From the NCBI RefSeq assembly GCF_048569485.1, contig NC_134353.1, positions 72,871,908-72,935,907 of the forward strand: a DNA stretch of 64,000 nt, written 5' to 3'. Origin of the DNA: Anomaloglossus baeobatrachus (Eukaryota > Chordata > Amphibia > Anura > Aromobatidae). The notes beneath the pieces are model-generated. The model was not told the origin of the DNA. It saw only the letters and a list, made by a program, of their open reading frames with translations, and did no database searches. The translations under genes and the position numbers were made by a program. Shown piece after piece: positions 40,641-51,109 of this stretch. The stretch's first letter is position 1; each line of letters starts with the position of its first letter.

Positions 40641-41672
40641 TCCTGGCTCCTAGCGTCTTCAGGGTTATCTCAGGATGTCATTGCCACCATGAGACAAGCC
40701 AGGTAGCCAACGTCCGCCAAAATCTATTACAGGTCTTGGCAAATCTTCTTATCCTGGTGCTCTGATAACGGTTTTCCTCCATGGCCGTTTGCTTTACCCA
40801 CATTTCTTTCATTCCTACAATCTGGAATGGACAAGGGTTTGTCCCTCGGCTCTCTCAAGGGCCAAGTGTCGGCTCTCTCCGTGTTTTTTCAACAGCGTCT
40901 AGCCAGGCTTCCGCAGGTCCGCACGTTCCTGCAGGGGGTTTGCCACATGGTCCCACCTTACAAACGTCCGTTGGAACCTTGGGATCTTAACAGGGTTCTG
41001 ACGGCTCTTCAAAAGCCGCCTTTTGAGCCGTTGCGGGATGTCCCTCTCTCCCGTCTTTCTCAGAAGGTAGCCTTCCTGGTGGCAGTCACATCACTTCGGA
41101 GAGTGTCTGAGCTTGCAGCGCTGTCATGCAAAGCCCCCTTCCTGGTTTTCCACCAGGATAAGGTGGTTCTGCGTCCTGTCCCAGAATTTCTCCCTAAGGT
41201 GGTATCCCCTTTTCATCTAAATCAGGATATCTCCTTGCCTTCCTTTTGCCCTAATCCAATTCACCAGTGTGAAAAGGATTTGCACTCTTTGGATCTAGTG
41301 AGAGCACTCCGGTTCTACGTGTCTCGCACGGCGCCCCTGCGCCGTTCAGACGTGCTCTTTGTCCTTGTCGCTGGGCAGCGTAAGGGCTCTCAGGCCTCCA
41401 AGTCAACCTTGGCTCGGTGGATCAAGGAACCGATTCTCGAGGCCTACCGTTCTTCTGGGCTTCCACTTCCTTCAGGGTTGAAAGCTCATTCTACCAGAGC
41501 CGTTGGTGCGTCCTGGGCTTTGCGGCACCGGGCGACGGCTCAGCAGGTGTGTCAGGCAGCTACATGGTCTAGTCTGCACACTTTCACGAAGCACTATCAA
41601 GTGCATGCCTATGCTTCGGCAGACGCCAGACTAGGTAGGCGAGTCCTCATGGCGGCGGTTGCCCACCTGTAA
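40640..41672 (+). pseudogene. Tyrosine recombinase region of DIRS copy 3
   Basis: Recombinase blocks TSLRRVSELAALSCKAPF, KAHSTRAVGASWALRHRATA and TFTKHYQVHAYASADARLGR are present. The C-terminal half is well kept; the region as a whole is not intact in this fossil copy. Confidence 0.82.
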
Positions 41673-42401
41673 GAGGGGGCCATTTTTCGGCTCCTTTTAT
41701 TGAGGTATTCTTTTACCCACCCAGGGACTGCTCTTGGACGTCCCAATTGTCTGGGTCTCCCAATGGAGCGACAAAGAAAAAGGGAATTTTGTTTACTTAC
41801 CGTAAATTCCTTTTCTTTTAGCTCCTATTGGGAGACCCAGCACCCACCCCTGTGCCCTTCGGGCTGGTTGTTCTTTTGTGTACACATGTTGTTGATTTTG
41901 ATTTGTTCTTATGGTTCATGGTTTTCAGTTCTCCGAACATCCTTCGGATTGAATTTACCCTAGACCAATTCATAAGTCTTCTCCTTCCTGCTTTTGCACC
42001 AAAACTGAGGAGCCCGTGGTCCACGGGAGGGTGTATAGGCAGAGGGGAGGGGTTACACTTTTTTAAAAGTGTAATACTTTGTGTGGCCTCCGGAGGCAGA
42101 AGCTATACACCCAATTGTCTGGGTCTCCCAATAGGAGCTAGAAGAAAAGGAATTTACGGTAAGTAAACAAAATTCCCTTTTTTCTGCTGGAGAACACAGC
42201 AGCTGAAGGCTTATGTTAGAGGAGCAGTGATGAGCGGACAGCAGAAGGCGCTGTGTTAATTGTTACAGCTCAGTATTACCTATAGACTGTATTTTACAAC
42301 CTCTCAGTAATTGTGTTCTCTTCCGATGGTGGTGATCGATTTCACTCTCCGGAGCGCGGGTGTAGACTACGTCTTACTAATGATTTTACATCTATTTCCA
42401 G

Positions 42402-42545
42402 GAATTCATCCTCAACTCTCCAGACTTCGAGGCCGCAAAATTCTGGGTGGGTAATATGGGGAAAAACGCCACCCACGCCGTAGTGTACGCCCAGCTGTAT
42501 ACCACGGACGGACGGTGCCACGGACTGCACTCCTTTGTGGTACAG
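42402..42545 (+). CDS. ACOX3: ACOX3 coding exon 5 (FAD-binding middle domain)
   Basis: The exon encodes 48 residues in phase 0: [20 protein letters not shown], then [20 protein letters not shown], then GLHSFVVQ. It lies between the acceptor CTATTTCCAG and the donor CAG|GTAAGG. Human ACOX3 has [20 protein letters not shown] and THAVVFAKL...[25 protein letters not shown] belongs to the acyl-CoA oxidase beta domain that packs around the flavin. The frame is clean. The intron in front is 17.7 kb because it hosts two DIRS copies, a Tc1 copy and a minisatellite. Confidence 0.95.
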
Positions 42546-42849
42546 GTAAGGAATGTTTATCATGGACAACTGAGCCAGAAATCATGAAAAATGGAAAAAA
42601 AACAACATAAAAATGATAATGATTTGTGCTAATTTAGTATATGGTAAGTAACGCACATATATTGCTTTTTAGGTATTCCTTCAATTGAAAATGTAACTGA
42701 CATATAAATCTGTAAAAGGTTTAGTAATGTTGTACAAAAAAACCCTTAAAAATGTAAATTAAATAAAATATTGTAAAATAATTATTAGTTATTTCTACGA
42801 TTTGGATATAGCTATATATTTTATAACCTAATACTATTTTGTGCTTTCC

Positions 42850-43572
42850 TTAACCAAGAGTCAGCAAAAACATTAGTACATCCCCTCATCATCTCCCGCC
42901 TCGACTACTGCAACCTCCTGCTCTCTGGCCTCCCTTCCAACACTCTTGCACCCCTCCAATCTATCCTAAACTCCGCGGCCTGCTTAATCCACCTCTCCCC
43001 TCGCTACTCTCCAGCCTCGCCACTCTGCCAATCCCTTCACTGGCTTCCCATTGCCCAAAGACTCCAGTTCAAAACACTAACCATCACATACAAAGCCATC
43101 CACAACCTGTCTCCTCCTTACATCTGTGACCTAGTCTCCCGGTACCTACCTGCACGCAACCTCAGATCCTCACAAGATCTCCTTCTCTGCTCCCCTCTCA
43201 TCTCCTCTTCCCACCATCGCATCCAAGATTTCTCCCGTGCCTCACCCATACTCTGAAACGCTCTACCTCAGCACATCAGATTCTCCACTACCGTGGAAAG
43301 CTTCAAGAGGAACCTGAAGACCCACCTCTTCCGAAAAGTCTACAACCTACAATAGCCCTCAGTCCAGTACACCACTGCGCAACCAGCTCTGTCCTCACCT
43401 ATTGTACGATCACCCATTCCCTGTAGACTGTGAGCCCTCGCGGGCAGGGTCCTCTCTCCTCCTATACCAGTCTGTTTTGTACTGTTAATGATTGTTGTAC
43501 GTATACCCTCTTTCACTTGTAAAGCGCCATGGAATAAATGGCGCTATAATAATAAATAATAATAATACTATA
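42850..43572 (+). mobile_element. L2-clade LINE, 3' end (5'-truncated)
   Basis: The sequence gives the C-terminal part of an L2-type reverse transcriptase: SRLDYCNLLLSGLPSNTL, SPRYSPASPLCQSLHWLP, IAQRLQFKTLTITYKAIH and STTVESFKRNLKTHLFRKV, with one in-frame stop before NALPQHI. It ends with the family's 3' tail (GTAAAGCGCCATGGAATAAA, then AATGGCGCTATAATAATAAA). It is 5'-truncated, as usual for LINEs, and lies in the intron between ACOX3 exons 5 and 6. Confidence 0.85.
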
Positions 43573-43697
43573 AGGAAATCATTACAATTAAATAAAAGGA
43601 TAATTATATGTATATATTTCACCCTTCCATTAGGAATTACATTTTTTTTTTAATTCACTTAATGACTGAAATGGTCTTTGTCTTTTATTTTGCTTAG

Positions 43698-43786
43698 ATT
43701 CGGAATCCCAAAACTCTGCTTCCTATGCCCGGAGTGATGGTGGGCGACATTGGCAAGAAGCTTGGCCAGAATGGCTTAGATAACGG
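43698..43786 (+). CDS. ACOX3: ACOX3 coding exon 6 (middle domain; next exon outside window)
   Basis: The exon encodes [20 protein letters not shown] then [10 protein letters not shown], between the acceptor TATTTTGCTTAG and the donor GG|GTGAGT. It ends in phase 2 after 89 bases. Human ACOX3 reads [20 protein letters not shown] and [20 protein letters not shown]. The [15 protein letters not shown] stretch is a strongly conserved acyl-CoA oxidase segment. The following FAMFHKVRVP exon is not seen in the remaining 20 kb, so intron 6 is longer than 20 kb or the exon lies beyond the window. Confidence 0.95.
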
Positions 43787-44049
43787 GTGAGTAGCCTCCT
43801 ACATAAACTCGTTAAAGGGGTTCTCCTCTGCTCGTTGGAAAGAGGAATCTCATAGAAAGGTGTTGTTTTGTTTTCTTGAAGGGGTAAAACTGCAAAATGC
43901 TTGTAAACAAACAAAAAGAAGAGAAACTTTGTAGTTTACGTCTAATTAGAAATCCTTTCCATTCGCAAGAACAAATGGGTTTTTAATTCTATAGTTTACT
44001 GCTTGCTGCCTAGGTTACCGACCTCCTCTGCAGTCTGTCAGCAGTGGTC

Positions 44050-44690
44050 AGTGGCTGATCGCTCTCAAAAGCCGGCGGCCGGGAGATCAGCTGATCGCTC
44101 TCAAAAGCCGACGGCCGGGAGATCAGCTGATCGCTCTCAAAAGCCAGCGGCCGGGAGATCAGCTGATCGCTCTCAAAAGCCAGCGGCCGGGAGATCAGCT
44201 GATCGCTCTCAAAAGCCAGCGGCCGGGAGATCAGCTGATCGCTCTCAAAAGCCGGTGGCCGGGACATCAGCTGATCGCTCTCAAAAGCCGGCGGCCGGGA
44301 GATCAGCTGATCGCTCTCAAAAGCCGACGGCCGGGAGATCAGCTGATCGCTCTCAAAAGCCAGCGGCCGGGAGATCAGCTGATCGCTCTCAAAAGCCAGC
44401 GGCCGGGAGATCAGCTGATCGCTCTCAAAAGCCAGCGGCCGGGAGATCAGCTGATCGCTCTCAAAAGCCGGTGGCCGGGACATCAGCTGATCGCTCTCAA
44501 AAGCTGGTGGCCGGGACATCAGCTGATCGCTCTCAAAAGCTGGTGGCCGGGACATCAGCTGATCGCTCTCAAAAGCCGGCGGCCGGGAGATCAGCTGATC
44601 GCTCTCAAAAGCCAGCGGCCGGGAGATCAGCTGATCGCTCTCAAAAGCTGGTGGCCAGGCAATCAGCTGATCGTTCGGCTGCTGATGAGC
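44050..44690. repeat. 36-bp minisatellite (about 17.5 copies) with a 216-bp higher-order repeat
   Basis: The unit is AGCTGATCGCTCTCAAAAGC followed by CAGCGGCCGGGAGATC. Variants at the CCGGCGG position follow the order A B C C C D, A B C C C D, E E A C E, so a block of six units (216 bp) was duplicated as a whole. The unit is 12 codons long and free of stops, so frames open on both strands; these are not genes. Confidence 0.95.
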
Positions 44691-44734
44691 ATGCGCAGTG
44701 AAAACATACGGATTGCGCTGCTCAAAAAACATTA

Positions 44735-44940
44735 CATGCTCCGTTCCTGTCGCCCGACGGTCAGTCGTTCCACGACTGATCAGTCGGGCGGAGGATGCAA
44801 CGCAAGGACATCAGTCACAATCCGCCACTAATACAAGTCTATGAGAAACAACGGAATCCGCCAAATGGATTCCGTTGTTTACCAGATCCGCGGATTGTGA
44901 CTGATACAAATTGAGGGAAGTGTGAACCTAGCCTTACGCT
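44735..44940. repeat. Part of an inverted-repeat element related to 12415-12944
   Basis: The right end reads GGGAAGTGTGAACCTAGCCT followed by TA, like the terminus of the 530-bp element at 12415. The interior has GGATTCCGTTGTTTACCAGA and the complementary CAACGGAATCCGCC. A left end is not found; the 36-bp minisatellite may lie inside the same element. Confidence 0.5.
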
Positions 44941-45169
44941 CCTTCGATGCCGCAGAGGTAAAGCTGTCTTTTTCACAGGTTTAGTTAGTGTGTAGTCCAG
45001 GCCCGCAGCGTAACCATACCGCAGGTGCAGACTGTCGATCTTCAGGAGAGCAAGCAGGAGGCCGCGGGAAATGGAGTATCTGTTGAGCTCCTGAAGAAAG
45101 ACTATGAGAAAGTGCCTTTAAGAATTACACAGTGCTCGTGTTAATCAGGACATTCTCAGTGGTTTGCAC

Positions 45170-45372
45170 TTTTGCTTTGCAGCTCTGGGGTCCTGGGTTC
45201 AAATCCCACCGCTATTTGCCTGGGTTTCCCCTGAGTTCTCCAGTTTCCTCCCACACTCCAAAGACATACCGATAGGGAATGTAGATTGTGAGCCCCAATG
45301 GGGACAGTGATGATCACGTCTATAAAGCTCTGTGTAATAAATAGCGCTATATAAATGAGTAAAATAAATATA
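45170..45372 (+). mobile_element. tRNA-derived SINE with LINE-like 3' tail
   Basis: A pol III B box (GGTTCAAATCC, 45196-45206) is followed by a body containing CCTCCCACACTCCAAAGACA and AGATTGTGAGCCCCAATGGG. The 3' part, AATAAATAGCGCTATATAAA, resembles L2/CR1-type LINE tails. The A-box region at the 5' end is not clear, so the copy may be 5'-truncated. Confidence 0.75.
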
Positions 45373-45589
45373 TTCTTCCACTATTGCTTGTTTGTACTCA
45401 TTTTTCCAACTTCATCATGTGAATACAAAGTCCAGCCTCCAGGTGGCGATACTGCATCACCATACAGCCATTGGCGTTCTGTAGATTTCTCGGTGATTTA
45501 GCTATTTGCCGTTGCTGCTTTTGAGAAAGTAACCTTAGTGAAAGCAAGGATACTCAGCCTCTAACAAGCAACATTTTGTTATTATGCAT

Positions 45590-45765
45590 TGATTATATAG
45601 AGCAGCATTTTACAGATATTATCATTACTGTCCCCATTGGGGCTCACAATCTAAATTCCCTATTAGCATGGTTTTTGGAGTGTGGGAGGAAACCAGAGAC
45701 CCCGGAGGAAATCTTCACAAACACAGGGACAACACTGAGCCACCATGCTGGGCCTGCATTTTGAT
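45590..45765 (-). mobile_element. Degraded copy of the same SINE, minus strand
   Basis: GTCCCCATTGGGGCTCACAA, GGAGTGTGGGAGGAAACC and a decayed B-box region near 45735-45760 are the reverse complement of the SINE at 45170, in the same order. Both tRNA-like and tail parts are worn. Confidence 0.7.
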
Positions 45766-46172
45766 TTTATGCAGACAGAACAACATGCTGTTGTCTATGG
45801 TATAACATCATAAGTCAAGCCATGGTGACTATTAATAAAGAAAAAAAATATGAACCCTAAAACATGAAGGTTCAGCAGGACTGGGTCTCGTTAAGAGAAA
45901 TCTGTCAGCAGGTCTTTGCTATGTAAGCTGAAGGCAGCATGATGTATGGGTTAAAAAAAAACAAAAATCAACTGTGCCTCTTTTATCATGCTGTTGTTTA
46001 CTTAAACTCAAGGATTTATCACTTGGTGATTATCATTGCTAAGCCAAGCTGGCTAGTGCAGGGCAGTCCGGCATGCCCCCTCCTCTGATTTGGCACCTCA
46101 CTGTCAATGTACAATCTATATTGACAGGCTGCTGTGGGCAGGACAGCTCTCTGGGCTCAACTACATGACTAA

Positions 46173-46731
46173 ATGGGGCTTTACAGGCAACGACATCACT
46201 AACGAGATGTCATTGGGGTCACGAAATTCGTGACGCACATCCGGCCTCATTAGCGACATCGTTGCAAGTGAAACGCACGAATGACTGCTAACTATCAAAA
46301 TTACTCACCTTATCGTTGATCGTTGACACGTCGTTCTAATCCCAAATATCATTGCTGTTGCAGGACGCAGGTTGTTTGTCATTCCTGCGGCAGCACACAT
46401 CGCTACGTGTGACACCGCAGGAACGAGGAACAACACCTTATCTGCGGCCGCCAGCAACAAGATGGGTGTGCCTTCCCTTCGGCTGCTCGCCGCCCCTCCG
46501 CTTCTATTGGACGGCTGCCGTGTGACGTCGCTGTGACGCTGCATGAACCACCCCCTTAGAAAGGAGGCGGCTCGCCGGCCACAGCGACGTCGCTAGACAG
46601 GTAAGTATGTGTGACAGGTGTTAGCGATGTTGTGCGCCACAGGCAGCGATTTGCCCGTGACGCACAACCGACGGGGGCGGGTGCTTTCACCAGCAACATC
46701 GCTAGCGATGTTGCTGCGTGTAAAGCGCCCT
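46173..46731. mobile_element. 559-bp Harbinger-like non-autonomous transposon, copy 2
   Basis: This is a related copy of 22875-23432 in the opposite orientation. Shared blocks are CGCCCCTCCGCTTCTATTGG, CCACCCCCTTAGAAAGGAGG, AGCGACGTCGCTAGACAGGT and AATGACTGCTAACTATC-like sequence. TAA flanks both ends (46170-46172 and 46732-46734). The ends are ATGGGGCTTTACAGGCAACG and GCTGCGTGTAAAGCGCCCT. Confidence 0.85.
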
Positions 46732-46734
46732 TAA

Positions 46735-47394
46735 GGGTACCGTCTCACTAAACGACGTACCAGCGATTCCGACCACGATACGACCTGGTCAGGATCGTTG
46801 GTGCGTTGCTACATGATCGCTGGTGAGCTGTCACTCAGGCAGATCTCACCAGCCACCAGCGACTCTGCGCTTGGTGACCAGACTAAATATTGGGTAACTA
46901 AGCAAAGTGCTTTGCTTGGTTACGAAATATTTACCTTGGTTACCAGCGTACACTGCTTAGCGCTTGCTCCCTGCACATGTAGCCAGGGTAAATATCAGGT
47001 AACTAAGCAAAGCGCTTTGCTTAGTAACCCGATGTGTACCTTGGCTACGTGTGCAGGGAGCCAGCGCTGGCAACCTGTAAGCAGCGTACGCTGGTAACCA
47101 AGGTAAATATCGGGTAACCAAGCAAAACACTTTGCTTAGTTACCCGATATTTACCCTGGTTACAAGCGTACGCTGCTTACACTGAGTCGGTGCTCGGCAA
47201 ACACGCCGATGTATTATGCACAGCGGGAGACCAACGAGCAAAAAATAAACCAGAACAGTGTGTAACGATCAGCGATTTCACAGCAGGGGCCAGGTCGCTG
47301 CTCAGTGTCACACACAGCGAGATCGCTAATGAGGTCACTGGTACGTCACAAAACCTGTGACTCAGCAGCGATCTCGCTATGTGAGAAGTACCCT
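46735..47394. mobile_element. Non-autonomous DNA element with internal palindromic repeats, copy 1
   Basis: The ends read GGGTACCGTCTCACTAAACG and GCTATGTGAGAAGTACCC. The interior is a run of palindromic modules, each centred on CTAAGCAAAGCGCTTTGCTT and flanked by TTACCCGATATTTACC; the one at 47102-47155 is 54 bases and nearly perfect. It abuts the preceding element at its TAA duplication. Another copy, in the opposite orientation, runs off the window from 63256. Confidence 0.8.
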
Positions 47395-47534
47395 TACAGT
47401 TAAAAATTCAGATTGTGTCAGAATGGCAGCAGCTAGTAATCTAAGTGACACATCTCTGGATTCAGAATCTTTTTACCTACATCATGCTGCTCTCAGATGA
47501 GGTAGCACAAACCTGCTGACAGATTCCCTTTAAA

Positions 47535-48139
47535 GGACAACTAACAATTTACTAATTACTTTGAAGATATAGGATCAATCTGCAGGTTAATATGGTTATA
47601 AAGCTTGAGTAGCCGCCTTACCAAAATCCCAGCTACTGGAAAAAAAGGAACTCTGTATCTCCCAGGAGCTGCTGACATACTGTAACCGGGAGCTATAAGC
47701 ACAACTCGGCACTTTGATTGACAGCTTGTTCTGCAGCTCATCTGTGTACAGCTTGTGAACGATGACCAGATTCCATTTAAGGAGACCCGATGTGTAAAGA
47801 ATCGAAATCATGTAAATTAGAAAACAGTCTTTAGGAATGGAGGGGAGCAAGTAACTTTTTCTTTTCTCTTTCTTTATGTACATTGAGGAAGATTTGACAT
47901 TTTGAGGCCAAAAATTCTCACCTATGCCTTGCGTCAGATTTATTACATATTCTTGGACACTTTGCACCTTACTGAATGAGGGGGCGACTCTGACTTCTGG
48001 GGATTTTATAATCTAGATCCATGACTTTAGAGCTTGCTCACACACTGCGTTTTTGCCACCAAGCAACAGCAGTGTCCTACAGTGCCATCAAAGGGAGTGA
48101 GATTTCTTAACTCTCATACCCACGCTGCTTATTTTATTA
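47535..48139. other. Unique-looking intron sequence
   Basis: No exon or repeat family was recognised. I looked here in particular for the ACOX3 exon encoding FAMFHKVRVP and did not find it on the plus strand. Confidence 0.4.
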
Positions 48140-49565
48140 CTAGAAGGTGGCCGGATTCTACGCATCAGGTATTCTAGAATTTACGTATCGTGTAATTCAT
48201 GTATGATTTTTGTTATATATATATATATATATAAAGATGTTGTTGTGTGTAGTTACCAAGTGTTTGTGTAGGGCGCTGTACATGTTCTGGGTGTTGTCTG
48301 GGTGTGGCGGGGGGTGAGAGCGGTGTTGTATGTGTGTTGCGTGTGTTGCGTTGTTTGTGGAGCGCTGTGTGTCTGTAGCGTTGTGTGTGTGTGTGTGTTG
48401 CGCGGTTTGTGTGTGTCGTGTGTTTTGGGGGGAGGTATGTTTTGTGCAATGTGTGTGTTGTGCGGTATGTGCGTATTTCTTTGTCGCTCCATTGGGAGAC
48501 CCAGACAATTGGGTGTATAGCTTCTGCCTCCGGAGGCCACACAAAGTATTACACTTTAAAAAGTGTAACGCCTCCCCTCTGCCTATACACCCTCCCGTGC
48601 CTCACGGGCCCATCAGTTTTTTGCTTTGTGTTGAAGGAGGCAGACACATTCACGCAAGCTCCACATTTTAGTCAGCAGCAGCTGCTGACTTTATCGGATG
48701 GAAGAAAAGAGGGCCCCTAACAGGGCTCCCGGCATGCTCCCTTCTCACCCCACTCTGGTCGGCGGTGCTGTTAAGGTTGAGGTAACCATTGCGGGTACAA
48801 AGGCTGGAGCCACATGCCGTTATCCTTCCCCATCCCTTAGGGGCTCTGGGTGAAGTGGGATCCTAACCGGTCACCATGCACTGGGACCGGGCTCCCTCCG
48901 CAGCCCCTGGGGGAATCTGACGGACAGGAGACCGGGTATCATCAGGGACAGGCCCTGCTCCTCTGAGGTACTCTGTGTCCCCTTGGGGACGGCGCATAGA
49001 GCGCCTGTGTAACGGACGCTGCAGCAGCTGCTGGGTGTTTTGTGTCGCCGGGACTACCGCGCCGACCGCGCTTGTTTGCCGGCCGCGTTAATAAATTTAG
49101 TCCCCGGCTTTTGCGGCCTAGTACCGCATACTCCCGCCCCCGGGCCTGCCAGTCAGGGGTAAGGGCGGGACGCTAGACTGGACGTCAGCGGTGAGGGCTG
49201 GAGCATACTTAGGTATCCTCCTCCCCCCTCACTGAGCACTGCGGGGCACCAGATTCCCGCACTTTCTGAGGCACGCCCACGGCTCCCTCCTCCTCTCAGA
49301 ACGCTGGCAGCCATTGCTATCAGCACTTCTGCCGGTGAAGAACTTCAGACCGAGCTCCACAGCTCTGGGAGGCCCAGGCAGGGAATCTGGTGGACACACA
49401 ACCGCTGAGGGCGGTCGGTAAGCCGCACCTGTTACTAGGTGCTGGCCCCCTTGGGTGCCGAAGTGTATATTTATATCCTTATATTGTATACATTTACTCT
49501 GTTCGGCCGCACTATTTGCTTTTGGCTATATACCCTCACTGATTGCTCTAAGAGGAGACAACAGC

Positions 49566-51101
49566 ATGTCGTCCGCAAAAAGCAAGGGTGCCAAGGCACA
49601 GGCTTATTTTGCAACCTGTACCTCTTGTGCGGCTATGCTACCTGCAGGTTCCACCTACCCTCATTGTGTGCAATGCTCGGCCCCTGTGACACTCACTCAG
49701 CCGGAGCCTCAGCCACTGGTGGGACCCTCGGCCCAGGTAGAACCACCGGCTACCACTGTCCAGGTGGCAGGGACAGAGTTTGCAGTGTTGGCTGAGAAAC
49801 TTTCTGAGTCACTTTCTCAATCCATGGCTCAGTCTATGGATAGATGGTCTGCTAAGATACTTGAAGCTTTGCAGTCCAGACCGGTAACACAGGCCCCGGG
49901 CACTGTTGAATCATTGCCCCCAGGCCCCCCTCGGTCGGCGCAGCAAAGTGCTCCTGGGGTGACTCCTAGGTCCCACGGTGAGGACTCCGACACGGACCGC
50001 AGTCCCAGACCGGCTAAGCGGGCTCGCTGGGAGCTTCCCTCGACTTCATCACACTGCTCAAGGTCTCAGCATGAGGACTCTCTGGAGGATGAAGCGGATG
50101 TGGCAGATCAGGGCTCTGATCCTGACGCCGCTCTCAATCTTGATACACCTGAAGGGGACGCCATAGTAAATGACCTTATAGCGTCCATCAATCAGGTGTT
50201 AGAACTTTCTCCTCCAAATCCTCCGATTGAGGAGTCAGCTTCTCAGCAGGAGAAATTCCAATTTAGGTTTCCCAAACGTACACGGAGTGCGTTTTTTGAT
50301 CACTCCAACTTCAGAGATACAGTCCAGAAACACCGAGCTTTTCCGGACAAGCGCTTTACTAAGCGCCTTAATGACACACGTTACCCCTTCCCCACTGACG
50401 TAGTTAAGGGTTGGGCTCAGTGTCCCAAGGTGGATCCTCCAGTCTCTAGACTGGCGGGTAGATCCATAGTAGCAGTGGCAGATGGTTCATCGCTCAAGGA
50501 TGCCACTGACAGGCAAATAGAGCTCCTGATGAAATCCATCTATGAAGCCATAGGCGCGTCTTTTGCTCCGGCATTCGCAGCCGTATGGGCACTCCAAGCT
50601 ATCTCAGCTTGTCTGTCTGAGATTAATGCAGTCACACGTGCCTCTACTCCGCAGGTTGTGTCTTTAACCTCTCAGGCGTCGGCTTTTTCGTCCTACGCCA
50701 TGAACGCCGTCCTGGACTCTGCGAGCCGTACAGCGGTAGCATCCGCCAATTCAGTGGCAGTCCGCAGGGCCATGTGGCTACGCGAATGGAAGGCAGACTC
50801 TGCTTCCAAGAAGTTCTTAACCGGTTTGCCATTTTCTGGTGACCGTCTGTTTGGCGAGCAATTGGATGAAATCATTAAACAATCCAAGGGAAAGGACTCG
50901 TCCTTACCCCAGTCCAAACCAAACAGACCTCAGCAACGGAAGATACAATCGAGGTTTCGGTCCTTTCGGCCCTCAGCCAGGTCTCAATTCTCCACGTCCA
51001 ACAGGCCACAGAAGGGCCTTAGGAACTCTGATTCATGGCGGTCTAAGTCACGTCCTAAAAAGACCGCCGGAGGAACCGCCCCCAAAGCGGCCTCCTCATG
51101 A
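49566..51101 (+). CDS. gag-like protein of DIRS copy 4
   Basis: This frame of 511 residues begins MSSAKSKGAKAQAYFATC. It carries the CTSCAAMLPAGSTYPHCVQC motif (C-X2-C-X12-C-X2-C), an acidic central part with SDTDRSPRPAKRARWE, a helical Ala-rich part and an Arg/Ser-rich tail. It starts at the ATG conserved in all four copies, although the frame is open further upstream. The frame is intact. Confidence 0.78.
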   Translation: MSSAKSKGAKAQAYFATCTSCAAMLPAGSTYPHCVQCSAPVTLTQPEPQPLVGPSAQVEPPATTVQVAGTEFAVLAEKLSESLSQSMAQSMDRWSAKILEALQSRPVTQAPGTVESLPPGPPRSAQQSAPGVTPRSHGEDSDTDRSPRPAKRARWELPSTSSHCSRSQHEDSLEDEADVADQGSDPDAALNLDTPEGDAIVNDLIASINQVLELSPPNPPIEESASQQEKFQFRFPKRTRSAFFDHSNFRDTVQKHRAFPDKRFTKRLNDTRYPFPTDVVKGWAQCPKVDPPVSRLAGRSIVAVADGSSLKDATDRQIELLMKSIYEAIGASFAPAFAAVWALQAISACLSEINAVTRASTPQVVSLTSQASAFSSYAMNAVLDSASRTAVASANSVAVRRAMWLREWKADSASKKFLTGLPFSGDRLFGEQLDEIIKQSKGKDSSLPQSKPNRPQQRKIQSRFRSFRPSARSQFSTSNRPQKGLRNSDSWRSKSRPKKTAGGTAPKAASS

Positions 51102-51109
51102 CTTTCGGC

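Larger units (their letters stand above)
36142..42180 (+). mobile_element. DIRS-family tyrosine-recombinase retrotransposon, copy 3
   Basis: This is a full-length but more decayed fossil with several breaks, perhaps four or five, spread over its genes. Inverted terminal repeats lie at about 36142-36290 and 42000-42180 and the internal complementary region at about 41740-41825. The terminal hairpin loops again match each other (CCCGTGGACCACGGG and its exact complement) and differ from those of copy 2. It is the oldest-looking of the four by the state of its reading frames. Its right end is 221 bases upstream of ACOX3 exon 5. Confidence 0.92.
45891..47534. mobile_element. Inverted-repeat element that hosts two nested MITEs
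   Basis: The left end, AAATCTGTCAGCAGGTCTTT, and the right end, ACCTGCTGACAGATTCCCTT, are complementary. About 290 bases of host element lie before 46173 and about 140 after 47394; the rest is two later insertions in a row. The same terminus appears at the very start of the window. No coding sequence. Confidence 0.7.

Noticed and set aside
44003-44732. 232- and 240-residue frames with 12-residue repeats on both strands
   Set aside because: These are translations of the 36-bp array; both strands are open equally, and no start context, splice structure or homology supports a gene.
45190-45210. A tRNA gene
   Set aside because: A B-box-like GGTTCAAATCC is present, but there is no cloverleaf, A box or acceptor pairing, and the downstream body is a SINE.
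45555-45764. Short frame of 62 residues near 45576
   Set aside because: It is the antisense reading of a degraded SINE.
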